The translations under genes were made by a program, and so were the position numbers. Below, piece after piece: positions 12,635 through 24,206 of a DNA stretch of 64,000 nucleotides. The stretch's first letter is position 1, and the number at the start of each line of letters is the position of its first letter. Below the pieces are notes generated by a model. That model saw only the letters and a program-made list of their open reading frames with translations. It did not search any database and was not told where the DNA came from. Source of the DNA: Setophaga petechia (taxonomy: Eukaryota; Chordata; Aves; Passeriformes; Parulidae); NCBI GenBank assembly GCA_024362935.1, contig JANCRA010000010.1:14190501-14254500 (forward strand), written 5' to 3'.

Positions 12635-12700
12635 GAGGAGATTTTATTAAAGGCTGTTTTTCTTGCTGAGGAGTTTTTATTAAAGGTTGTTTTTCTTGCT
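12635..12700. repeat. 33-bp tandem duplication (two copies)
   Basis: Copy 1 (12635-12667) and copy 2 (12668-12700) abut exactly and match at 31 of 33 positions. The differences are A/T at unit position 7 and C/T at position 20. The core reads ttattaaagg then tgtttttcttgct. The high identity and exact abutment point to a fairly young slippage or duplication event. Confidence 0.93.
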
Positions 12701-15700
12701 CCCTCTAAAGGAAAGTCCTTCCAAAGACAGGATTGTTGGCACATATGAATTGTGTAATGCTGAACTGATAGATGAGCTGTCATCAGGGTACAAACCTGTG
12801 ACTGTTAGAACAAAGGTTGGCAAATTCAAATGGGAAATAAAGTCTTTTTTTTTAAAAGCAAGGGAAATTAATAATTGAAACAACTCACCTATGGATCCAG
12901 TCAGGAACAGATGTCTTCCTAAAAGCTGTGCCCCAGTTCAACAAGATGTTATTGAGCACCATGCAGTAATCCACTGGTGAAATTCTCTGGGCTACATTTG
13001 GCAGAGGTCAAGAGCAGAGGATTCAGTGGTATCTGCTGAATCAATAAAGCAAAACCAAACTGCCTCTGAAGGAGCAGCAAACAGCTTTTCTCTGTAGATC
13101 AGGTGTTAAAGCAGAGAAATGTAGCATTTGACAAGTGTGCTGTATATAGTAATTAAATTGCTTCTATGCTTATTTTCAACTTTCTACTCCCTCTTCTCAA
13201 CTGCATTTTTTATCTTATATTTTCTCCCTTCATTTTCTCTCCTCTTTTATCGCTTTCTATTCCAGAGCCTTCAAATTGGAGCTGAACTTTTGAACCATAC
13301 ATGGAGTTTGTTTATTTTTAATCACCCACACACACTGTAGTGCTCCATCACATGACAATTTTAGAGCAGACATCCCAAAATTACAGTATAAGGATGGAAT
13401 GGACAAGCTTTAGGATTGAAACTGCTTAAAATATCATAGGAAAAGAAATTACGCAACAAATCGTAATGATTCAACTCATTTACTGGTGGCAGCCAAGGGC
13501 ATGTGCTAGCAATTGCAGCATTTGTATCAAAGGGAGGTGGGCTGAGTTTGAACTGCTGGCTGCAGTTCAGATGAATTTCACTTTGTGAGTGAGGTCCTCT
13601 CTTCCTGCAGGGAATGGGAACTGTTGCCTTCTGCTGGAGCCCTGGCTTCTACTGACCAAAACACAGTCCAGCCTGCACGAGTAGACTATTGCAGGTGCTC
13701 AAGCAGTAGGACCTCATTTACGTGTTGCTATTTTCTGGTGTGAACGTAGCAAAAAGCTTGGGGGGTCTCTGCAGGACATTCTGCTATGAGCTTTGTGCAT
13801 TGCCAGTGTGTGTTTTCTCCTGCTTGTTTGTATCCATTCTTCTGTTGTCTCACATGACAAACCAGTCTGTAAGCTGCTCACAGCAGGTATTGTAGTTCTG
13901 TTCTGTCTTTTTAATATACAGAACTTGTAATGCTTGACTGTGAGTCCTAAGTGTTATGATGGTAATTTCAATAACACTTCAGTTACTTTGGCAGTGATTA
14001 ACTGGGCCAGGCTATTGATACCAAGTTAACTACATTTGCATCCTGAATCTTTCAAACAGCAAGTTACAGCATAATGGCCTGAAATTTCCCTATCTGAAAA
14101 TAATTTATCAGTATTAAATGTATTTTTTAATTAAATGTGATAATTTCTTTCAGTCATTTGAAAGACTTCCAATTGCCCAGTTATTAACCTTGCTGCTCTA
14201 TTTTTATGTATATAATAATTATTTATGAGATATTATTTGTAATAGTCTTATTTACGTTTTATGGCAGTCAGAGCACCACAGATCCCATCTTATTATATAG
14301 CTCTTATTTCACTCTCATGGGAATGTGCATAGCTCTCAGGTGGGAGCAGCCATTGCTGTCATCTAATGTGAGGCAATTACAAGTGACTTCTGTCCTTGAG
14401 TCCATCTCCAAATCCCTGCCATACTGTCCCACTTACTACACCTGCCTTCCCACATACACACCAGCAGCACATTCCTTGGTCATTCCAAGAGGAATTACCA
14501 GCTTCTCTGTTGGCAGCATTCACTTTCTTGTAGGATACACCTTTGTTGTCTGGCCCATTGCTAAGCACTATTTTGCCTGCCTACACTGAAGTCTCCTATG
14601 TTAAACATTGTTTCAGGGATAAATTCTTTTTCCATGATACCTTAGAGTACCTGGAAATATTAGAAGTTTCTGTCTGCTCCTAATGCCCTGGTAACCCATC
14701 TCTCCCACCTGTACACTCCCAAAACTCCCAATGGAAATGTCAGCGCTTACCTGCAGCTCCACAAGAGCTGCTGCAAAGCTGGTGCTGGTCACAATTCAAC
14801 AGAACTGTGTAGGTGCCCAACTCTGACATTAGCTTGGAGAGTCATTAGCCTTGAGATGCAGTTGGGTGTAAATGCTTTCTAAATGAAGTGTTCTTGGTAT
14901 GGATGAGCAGGAGTCTCATAATCTGGCTGATGGCCAGGACCCAGAGACCAGGGAGCCAGAGGAGTTTGCCTCCAACATCTGTTTCCAGTGTGTCTGCCTA
15001 ACTCTCAATTTATCAACCCTTCACATTGTCAAGTTAAAAAAATGCATAAAATAATTGGATTATATATTAAGACTCTTGAGAGAGTTGCTTATTGACCTTC
15101 TTCTACTCCAGTGAATTTAGCTGTGAAAAATTGGGTAAAAAGCAGGGCCTTGCTGAAAGCACAATATTACATCTGAGCAGGGCATTCTTGGATAAGCAGA
15201 AATTACTGTGTAACTAACAAAATGTGAAGAAATAAGATCCAAATTTAAGTGTGGAAATTGTGGAGTGTAGAAGTGATTGCTTTTATAAATACTTTTAAAT
15301 GCATATTTGCACTCTGGGTTTCACTATAAATTGTAATGAAGTGCCTTTCAGTTCAGATGTGAATAAGGCCAAATGTTATTTGGGAATAAAACCAAATCCA
15401 AAACCTTTGAAAAAAACAATCTTCTAAGTGAAAATAACTATGTTTTGCCTCCCTAAACATAGCTGGTTTGGTTCTGAATATCACAGAATATCACAGCTGT
15501 CTGATTCTTGTGCTAAGCATTTGCTTTAACCTTTTGGACCTTCCTTGTCATTCATGCTTGATATAAACTAAAGCTACACAAAAAATAGTGGATTTTAAAA
15601 ATCTCATACATTCTGTCTGTAATTATCCTGGTGGCATGGTGTGACCTGCTGATTCAATTGTTATTGAGATGAATATGAGCTGTTAGTAGACCAAGGTTCA

Positions 15701-18504
15701 GTGAATACATTAAATCTTGAGGCCTCAATCAATTACCTGTTTCCTCATAGCAGTGTCTAGGATGCCTGGAAAATAAGAAGTATCAGAGATGATTAGAAAA
15801 TACATCCTTGGATGTAAAATGTCTCTCAAAAGTTGAATATCAATTTGAGAAGCACTTTTACTGGTGATTTATTGAGTTTAACTTGTTTTTCTCTATTACA
15901 AAGAAAGCAGAATGTTGCCCTCTTTTCCATGGCCAGTGTGCTAAGGAGGGACTGGCTAAGCTGTGACACTGACACAACTGCTTTGTTGGCTGGACTGGGT
16001 TACCAGCACACAGCAGCCTTGGCCAAACAGGAGCAGAACACCTCTTTTTTCCCTGCCAGAATCCACTTTATAAGTAGGGCCCAGGATGAGGTGGGGAGCT
16101 GTCACTTCTCAGCAAGCAGCTTCAGAGTGGACAGCCAGAGAAGGAAGAGCAGTCACTTTGGTCTAAATTTAAAAGGCAATGCTTTAACCTTCCACAGAAT
16201 TGGTCAAGTGGCTCTTATGCTATTTCCTCTCTCAGGAGTCTGACCCAATGGTAGAAATGGATTTTCAAATATGTAAATATGTTCCTACCATCTACACAGC
16301 AATCACCATCATGATTGATCCTTTTAGGGAGCAGAGGGGCACACAGCAACCTATGGAGTGGTTCTGCTTGTGTTCTTGTTTTGGTCATTTGACTATTTTT
16401 TTTTCCGCATCAGCTTCTTTCTGTGTGCTTTTCTGTATATGTATAGTACATAAAGTCTTTCTCACTCACACCTGCTTTTTCTTCTTTCCTGGTGGGGGCT
16501 GTTCTGCTAATGATACAGTGAGGGAATACTGTGGAGAGAAAAAGGGTGAAATTTGCATCATCTGCTGAGCCTGTTAAATTCTGAATGTTCCATTTCATTA
16601 ATTCTGTATGGCTGTGCTGGAAGAGCAAAGGACTATTCCCATACCCAGGGACCTACTCACGTCCTAGTAAGGCCTTTATTTGGCATATACTGGAAAATTC
16701 TAGTTCTAATGTGGATGCCAGCCTACAAATGCACATGGAAGTAGACCAATTGGACTGAGAGTGGTGTGTTTTGCTAACTGGAGTGTATAATTATAGCTAA
16801 TTATTTGGGCAATTCACTAATTCTTTCACATTAGAACAAGCACCAAGGTTCCTTTTATTTTTTGATCTCATTAGACTTTGCAGATTTTTGTCTTGTGGCC
16901 CTTAAAAGAAAGAAGTCACAGAAGTCGATTGCTATATTGCAAAGACCATAATACTGTAACAGGACAGGTGTCTTGTCTGGGATCACTTGGCAGAACTGGG
17001 AACAGAACTTGCCTTTTGCCTTTCAGCAAGATCCTCCAGCCATCAGTGCCTCTGAAAGAACAGTTAAAGGATAGATGGGACCTGAATTCTTCCTTCTCAG
17101 GCCTGTACCTCAGTGCACCCTCTCCTAATCGAATAGGAATTTTGATAGTCAAATAATTATCTGCCTTTATAAGAAAAAAAAAAAGTATGCAATAAGATAG
17201 GGGAAGCTACTCTTACATGCAACTATTTCATTAGAAATATTTACATTTTGGAAGTGGCTTTTTGTTCAGTTTTCAGTGTATTATTTATAAAGATACAACT
17301 AGACTGACATTCCTCTGGAAAACAGTTTATCAGGCTGTTCTACACTAATATGATCAGTCATATGCTGTACATCTCTTCTCCTTCTCTTCCTACATATAAA
17401 TTATTCAGAACTATTATAGCAGAAACTGAGAGCAGATGATTTTATTTCTGTCTTCTGAAATGCTAGAAAGGATTTGGCTTAAAAAGAAAGGGATGACATC
17501 CTTGTGAGGTACTGGGAAAGCAGGGATCAATTGTGACTGTCAGGTTTACTCCTGGAGAAATGGAAAAATTGGTTAAAAAGATCTCTTTTAGTTAAAAATC
17601 TTAGCAGAATTCATACAAAATATTTAAGCCTTTAGATCTTCCAATCAAATATAACAATGAGTACATCAATGTTTATGGAATATTTTCCTAGGATAACTCT
17701 ATCCCAACTCCCTTAACTGAGATGCTGTTCATATGGCTTTGTAGAAGAAATTTAACCTCTTGCACTGACCCAAAGATTTAAGTCTTTTCACCTGAAAACA
17801 TTGATTTAGTCTTCTATAATCAAGGGGTTACTGATTTCTCTTGCATACAAATACACAATTCTGTGAACTCACAGTCTGTAATTCCCTCAGATGCACAGGT
17901 TTTGTCATTAAACGACCTTGAATTGCACTTCCTAGGAGCACCTGGGCTGAGGAGCAATTACTAAACAAATGCCTCCAGGTGTTTTGGGCTTTTAGAGGAG
18001 GTGGGCTCTTTGTGCCTCGGGATGAAATTTGAAGCTCTTGACGTTGGGCTGCTTTGAGTAAGCTTTCCCCTTTGTTCCATCCAACACAAGGTTGAGGTAA
18101 GTCTAGAGTCTTATTTGTGTTTTCTTCTGAACCATTTATGCTAGGCTTTACTATGTTTATATGGAAAACCCAGTCCTTTTCTTTGGCCTGAGTTCAGTTT
18201 GTGCAGCTTGTAGCTCCTATACAGCACTTGCTTTCTGGGGCTGTTTGCTCACTGGATGGATAGAGCTCCACAGAGCTATGGGCCATTTTATCTTGATTCA
18301 GCTGCATGGCCTGGACTGCAAAGCATTTAATCTTTTGTTTTAGTGATCCTGAGGAAGTAGAGTAGCTGTAGAATGCTTCTATAATTCCTGTTTTGAACCT
18401 GAGGCATAAGCTTTGTCCTCCATGAGGGGTTATATGCTCGGATTGTGATCTATGGTGGTGTGGCTAGTGGTGTTATTCCCAAATCCTACTCTACATAACA
18501 TAAG
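12701..18504. other. Non-coding unique sequence
   Basis: No gene recognised. Frames at 14206-14589, 15833-16243 and 16200-16568 (plus strand, up to 136 codons) lack domains and persuasive exon borders. A 10-bp unit, aatatcacag, is tandemly doubled at 15477-15496. A strong donor-like AG|GTAAGT at 18095-18102 has no clearly matching exon. Confidence 0.6.
15477..15496. repeat. 10-bp tandem doublet
   Basis: Two exact copies of aatatcacag in a row. The word resembles the inner part of CR1 tails, but no other CR1 sequence adjoins it. Confidence 0.75.
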
Positions 18505-18505
18505 G

Positions 18506-18556
18506 TTTTCCCGATAAATGATCTCTAAGATCCCTTTCAATCCAAACAATTCAATA
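18506..18556 (+). mobile_element. Short CR1 3'-tail remnant (sense)
   Basis: The stretch tgatctctaagatcccttt followed by caatccaaacaattcaatag follows the order of the CR1 terminal tail with several substitutions. Only about 50 bp can be recognised, so it is an old, 5'-truncated copy or a deletion remnant. Confidence 0.6.
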
Positions 18557-19809
18557 GGTCTACGAGGAGGTTTTGTGCTTTATGCCAAGTGGTTTATAGG
18601 AAATAGTGGTGATACAATCAGAGAGAAATGAGCTGGGGATGTTTTGTAGTGCTGATTTGAATGACTGAGTTGGCATTTGGCAAGCCAGCAAGGAGCAGCC
18701 TGTGAACTTTTGGAAGAGTGTTCAATGAAATTTAGTAGCTCAGGTTGGTGGTTTGTGATACTGCAGGATGTCACCCTAACTAGAGATGGTCCTGGTCATA
18801 AAGTTTGTGTTTGGATTCAGTACAGCCTGAACTTCAGAGATGCTTTATTTTCATGTGAATCCAAATATTTTTGACAGTGTGGGGCACTTGTAGAATCATG
18901 TATATATAATTTCCAATTTTTTTTTTCTTTTTCTTAAAAGTCTGAACCCAAATGTTTTTCCCTTTACCTCCTCTTTGTATGCACTTATGCTGAAAACAGA
19001 AGTGCTGCTTCTGGCAAAAATCGCAAGTTTTTACAAAGTTGTATCAGTAAGAAGTTTCTTCCTGTTATTTTGTTTTGTGCGAAGAAAGAAATTAATTCTG
19101 TGGTGACATATAATTTGTCCTCATTAGCAGGAAACAGAATTTATGTGACTCAAAAGCTATTTGTTAGTCTAACACACCAGCCTAAAATTTTAGCCACCAC
19201 TGATTGTGCATTGTTGACTTGACAGCAGAAGTAACCATAACTTAGACTTAATGAATGCTTTCATGCAGTATGCACAGTCCTCCAAGAGTCCTTATTTCAT
19301 ACTATTTAATGCTGTGCTGAACAGTTGAGTTTGATAAAGGCTGAAACAGTCAGAATTATGCTTCTATTTGAATTTTAATTTTTAAAGGGGGAAGGCAGAT
19401 GGTATTGTTTTACAGAGAGAATAGCCCAGCGTGTCCTGCCATATTAAAAGTCTCTTTGAGCCCATCTGATACTGGTCTCTGAGTTTTGTCTCTGCTGGTT
19501 TCCTCAGCATTGTCTTCAAATTGCATATTTTAGTTTCCTATCAGAATAACTTGCAGGCATGGAAATTGGCCATGTCCTGTGAAGGTCACTGAAAAACTCA
19601 TTCCCAAATAGGCAGCTTTTGTACAGCACTGATGCTCTTCTTGGTGCCAAAGCCTTAACTTTACAAATGGACATGAGTTCAAAGGCAAATGCTAATTCAA
19701 AGCAGCAGCATGTCTTCAGAAGTGCAGTCTCCTTGTCTAGTATCCAGGAACCAATTATATTTGAATCATTCCCACTCAAGGGATAACTTGTCTGACCAAA
19801 AGTTAAAGC
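18557..19809. other. Non-coding unique sequence
   Basis: No gene recognised. The 122-codon minus-strand frame at 19516-19884 runs into the neighbouring antisense CR1 piece and is not a gene. Confidence 0.55.
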
Positions 19810-19922
19810 ATGTTTCCTAAGGCTATTGTCCAAATGCTCCTTAAGCACTGACAGGTTTGGGGCATCAACATCTTTCTTGAACACCTGTCCCAGTGTTTGA
19901 CCACCATCTTGACAAAGAAATA
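19810..19922 (-). mobile_element. CR1 LINE 3' fragment (antisense), older subfamily
   Basis: Reading the plus strand, the order is ctattgtccaaatgctcc, then cactgacaggtttgggg, then acacctgtcccagtg and tttgaccaccatctt. This is the reverse complement of the end of CR1 ORF2 and the start of its 3' region in subfamilies other than the one at 24.0 kb. It is diverged and lacks the terminal octamers, so both ends are lost. Confidence 0.78.
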
Positions 19923-22900
19923 AGCACGCTCACAAGCAGAATAGAACAATCAGATAATTTCCTTTCTTTTTTTACATCTTCCCCATTTTTTCCTGCATGT
20001 CATCTGCCAGTAAGGCTGCTTGCTTCAGAGTTTGTAATGGATACTAGTCTGCCTCTTATAGATCTTTTCTCCAGAGTCCTTTAGTCTTTCTAAGAAGATG
20101 CCATCTGACTCTCCCCACCTGTGGTTTCCTGGCTCAAACATCTGTTTTAAAAGCTGTTGTAATCTCAGTATAGATTTGCCTCAAAAGAGACTGAACTCCT
20201 CTCTCATAAATCTTTCCTGATGCTTCCACATCCTTGCTTTTTCCCCAAAGCTCAGGCAGCAATATCTGTTATTTGCTCAGCACAACCTCCTAGATAAAAG
20301 TTCAAAGCTTTTGATGCTGGCACAAATCGGTTTAAATGATATGATTTTAAAAAACCCCAACAAACAGAAACCCTTCAAAAAATCACCAGGAAAAAAGTAC
20401 TTTGTTTCATGTTTGGTGAATTCCATGCAAGTAGATAGAAAAAAACCCCAAAAACCCTGATAAAACAAATAATGCAACTCTAGATCTGATTCAAAGGTGT
20501 TGGCCGCCATCATTGGCTGTGCAGGAAAAGGCAGCAATTGAAAATCTCACTCCTTGCAATACTACCAAAGGTGATAAAGAATCAATTCTTTGAAACTGAA
20601 ATCCCATTTCAAAACTTACTGTGAAGAGTTGATGGACAGTCAGAGGTGGACCCTGTTGTGTTGTGGGAAGTGGAGAGGGAGCAGGCCAGTGAGTGACAGT
20701 GGAAGTGGGTGAGTGAGGGACATCTAGGAAAACAAGTCTGGAGCCTAGAGAAAAGCTTTCTGCCATCAAGACTAATTCATAATTGCAGTGCACATTGCTG
20801 GGAGGTGGTTGGTGATCTTGAGGAGTAGACTGGAGAGTGATGGAAATGCCAAAACAGCAGCAAATTTGTTTTCCTGGCTGCTAGAAGACTTCTCTGTGTT
20901 TAATTCTTCCTTGGTGTGGAACCACAAGTCAGTGCCTCTCATCTGGGAGCTTCTAGCAGTGGGAATAGTTATGATAGAGGGCACCAAGCCAAGGACCTGG
21001 GCTGCACTTGAAAAAAACAACAGGAAAAGAGAGTGAAGTTGAAGTTTTGTACCCAGATTTCTTCCCCTGGTGACCCCAGTTATACCACCCCTGGTAACCT
21101 GGGGTGCTCACGTAGAGGGGAGGACCAATTTCAGTACAATAAAGTAACATTCAGTGTAAGAAAAAGTAGTAGGTACTAATTTTAATTTTTTTAAAATATA
21201 ACTGCCACTAAATATTGTGAGCATTCTCAATGTAAAGGTTTTGCACCTCAGGAATTTTTGTGAGTTGACTCCCTGTTAAAAGCAGAGTCATATGGATGAT
21301 GGCTCTCTTCAAAGTGATGTGAGATTTATTTAAATGTTCAACTGGTTCCTGAAAGAAAAATGGTGTCAAATTTAAATGCATCATGTCTCCCAGCATTTCC
21401 AATGTACACCTTGACTTCTGTTTCAGCTGCTGGCTCCTGTGAGAGAGATTAAAGTGGAGAGAGAGCCTCCTACTTGGGAGACCTATCTTTTTTTTTTTCC
21501 TGCTCCCCAGAAAGGAACTTCTCTGGAAAACCTAACAAAGGCATAATCCATCTCCATATCAAAAAGCATGTCTAGCCTGTAAAAGTGTTAAATTATGTGT
21601 AACAGTGCCACCTGCTGAATCCCAGCCTAACACCTTTCTTCTCAAAGGGAAAGTGAGTCTTAATGAAATGGTGTTGGTTTTGATTAAGGCACAGGCACGT
21701 ACCCTGCCTATTTCTTATGTAGAACAGAGGGTATAACATGGTTTAAAAAATCAAATTAAGTATTCATCTTCAGAGCATAAGATTTGTTTCACTAAGTGTG
21801 TCATAAGGCAAAGCCCTGGGAAATTATACCCAAAATGGGTTTGTCTGTTGTTAAATTGGCCTGATGCATTTTTCACAATTATTAGTACTGAAATATAAGA
21901 AGAAATAAAATTTGGATTGCAGTGCTAGTAGTAACTTGTCTAGAAGATGCCATTGTTCTCAAGTTTCAGACAGAACGAGATTCCCTGTTGAATTCCTAAA
22001 TTTAGAAATATTTGATTCTACCAAGAGCACTGTCAAATGAGTCTGAACTGACTGAGACAGGCAGTCATTTTGTGCAAGGCAGTGAATGCCTTTGCTGCAT
22101 TCAGCAGTTTGATAGACCAGCCCCCATGCTGCCTAGAACCACTTCATTTTTCTGAAGCCATTACAGGCTGAATTCTACCCACTTTATTAATAATTAATAT
22201 GTCTTTAAATGCTCTTGGCCCTTTTAATGGGATGCAGATGCAGGACAGTGCTGTTGAGAGTCTGTAGCTGAAATGAGCTCCTGCTCCCAAGGACCATCCT
22301 GGGTGATGTCAGGTGCTCCATGACACCACCTGGTACATGCACTCCAGAACCTTGTACATGCACTCTTGCATGTTACCTTGTATGTTTGTGCATCATATCA
22401 CATATGGATAGACTTTTCTGTTGTTTAAATCTACAAATGTCCTTCCCTTACCCCTTTTTCACTTGGTGCAGGGTTAGCCTGAAGGGGCTGCTTTGTTTGA
22501 TGACCATCCTCTGCTACATGCACAGCTTTACAAATGCCAGGACCAGTGTCCACTCTTGTCACATGTATGGTTCTGACACCTTTGGGAGCTAAATCCAACA
22601 TGCAAAACTGTAACATGCTGTGTACTTCTGGCATTAGCTGGCAGGAAATGTTATGCTAAAGAGCTTGCTGTGAAGCTGTCTTAATTGGGAAAGCAGAAGA
22701 GAACATAATGTAGTGGACAGACTCATGTAAAAGCATCTAGCAGTAAGATGCAGGATGCATGCCTCCCCTTTTCCACATCCCTATAACAGTCTGAAAAACA
22801 ACAAGAAAAAAAGATCTCAGCACATGGCAAATACGGTTTTGTTTAAATAGAAAATTAAACATGCATATTTTGGGCATCAAATTCACAAATTTGAGACTCA

Positions 22901-24027
22901 CCTGGCTGTCATAGGTAAGTTGCACAGGTATTCTTCTTCTTGCTGCCCCTGGCTCTGACATTATGGCTGTGAGTGTATAAATAGAGAGATGCATTCTTGT
23001 ATTTCCATTTCCAGTGTGAGCTCTATGTTATTGGCCTCAGTGTTTCTAAGCAAGGAGAAAGGGATGTTAACAGCCATGTAAATGAAACTGGACACATGCT
23101 TAACAAAATGCGACAGCAAAGTAAAGCCACTGACTTTGTTCCATCAAAAGATACAAATTTCCCATACTCCAGCAGAACATTCAAAGTGCCAGCACTCTCA
23201 GAGCTGTTTTCACTCTGTGATGTGCTCTAACAGTCAATTTGTTTAAAGGGGAAGAAGGATGGCATTGCAAATGCAGCAAATAAAACATAGCAATGCTGCA
23301 GAATGAAATTCTAGCAGAAATCCTCCTGCTGGAGTCAGACTCCCAAAAACCCAGCCATTCATCCTGGCTCTGGATGGCAGCAGTGGCACAGAGCAGAGAA
23401 CCTGTTTTCTTCCATCGTGGAGTGCAGACAGAGGTGGAAGCACTCTTGTATTTTGTCACCTGTGCTCAATACCTGTGTGCTGAAGTATCTGATAAAAGCT
23501 TCAGAGGCATCTTGAGAACTCTGTACCATGAAATAGATACTGTTGGCAGCAGCCTGGGCTCAGCTCAAAACCCCAGATGAACACAAAGGATTTCTATATA
23601 TTTGTTATAATAAAGATGGTCTCTAACAGCTCTGCATTCACAGCTGCAAGGAAGTCATAAGCTTCCGTGCATTTAATAGTGACACTGGTGTGTTAAACTA
23701 CTTTCTTAAACCCAGGCTGATTCTAGTGACTTTCTCAATCAAACCTTTTGCCTAAATGTCTCCCAAAAGGAGCTCTGGAGTCTGTACTGAGCAGTAGCTG
23801 TGTTAATCAAACTGCTGAAAGCAATACAAGAGGCATTGCTTATCTAAAGGACAGGGCTGCTCAGCTTCTGTACCCTTTTTTTAGCTTGAGAGGGAAATTG
23901 AGAGTAGGAATAAGTAGCAGATTAGCACAGCACACTCCAGATTTAATTCTAAGGAGAAGAATTTTGTAGGGGCACACTGAGGTTGTTCATGCTTGGGAGC
24001 TTCTGCCTGTTTGCTGTGAGGATGAAG
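19923..24027. other. Non-coding unique sequence
   Basis: No gene or recognisable repeat. An A/C-rich low-complexity patch lies at about 20346-20470. Frames at 22997-23230 and 23293-23580 (plus) are open but have no recognised domain. Confidence 0.58.
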
Positions 24028-24206
24028 AATCACAGAATGGTTTGAGTTGAGAGATGCCTTAAAGATCTTTTAGTTCCAAGTCCCTGCCATGGGCAGGGCA
24101 GATCTTCCATAGACAAGCTTGCTCAAAGCCCCTTCCAGCCTGGCCTTGAGCACTGCCAGGGATGGGATATCCACAGCTGCTCTGGGCAGCCTTTGCCAGT
24201 GCCTTG
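24028..24206 (-). mobile_element. CR1 LINE 3' tail (antisense)
   Basis: The plus strand begins aatcacagaatggtttgag, the reverse complement of the CR1 terminus. It continues through the ccctgccatgggcagg block, gctcaaagccccttccagcc, ggccttgagcactgccaggg and ccagtgcct in CR1 order. The copy is 5'-truncated at about 24206. The insertion is in the opposite orientation to the CR1 at 2.1-2.6 kb. It accounts for the 161-codon minus-strand frame that starts in unique DNA and reads through it. Confidence 0.93.

Noticed and set aside
18095..18102. Consensus splice donor AG|GTAAGT
   Set aside because: A single donor word is common by chance. No coding frame or convincing acceptor defines an exon before it.
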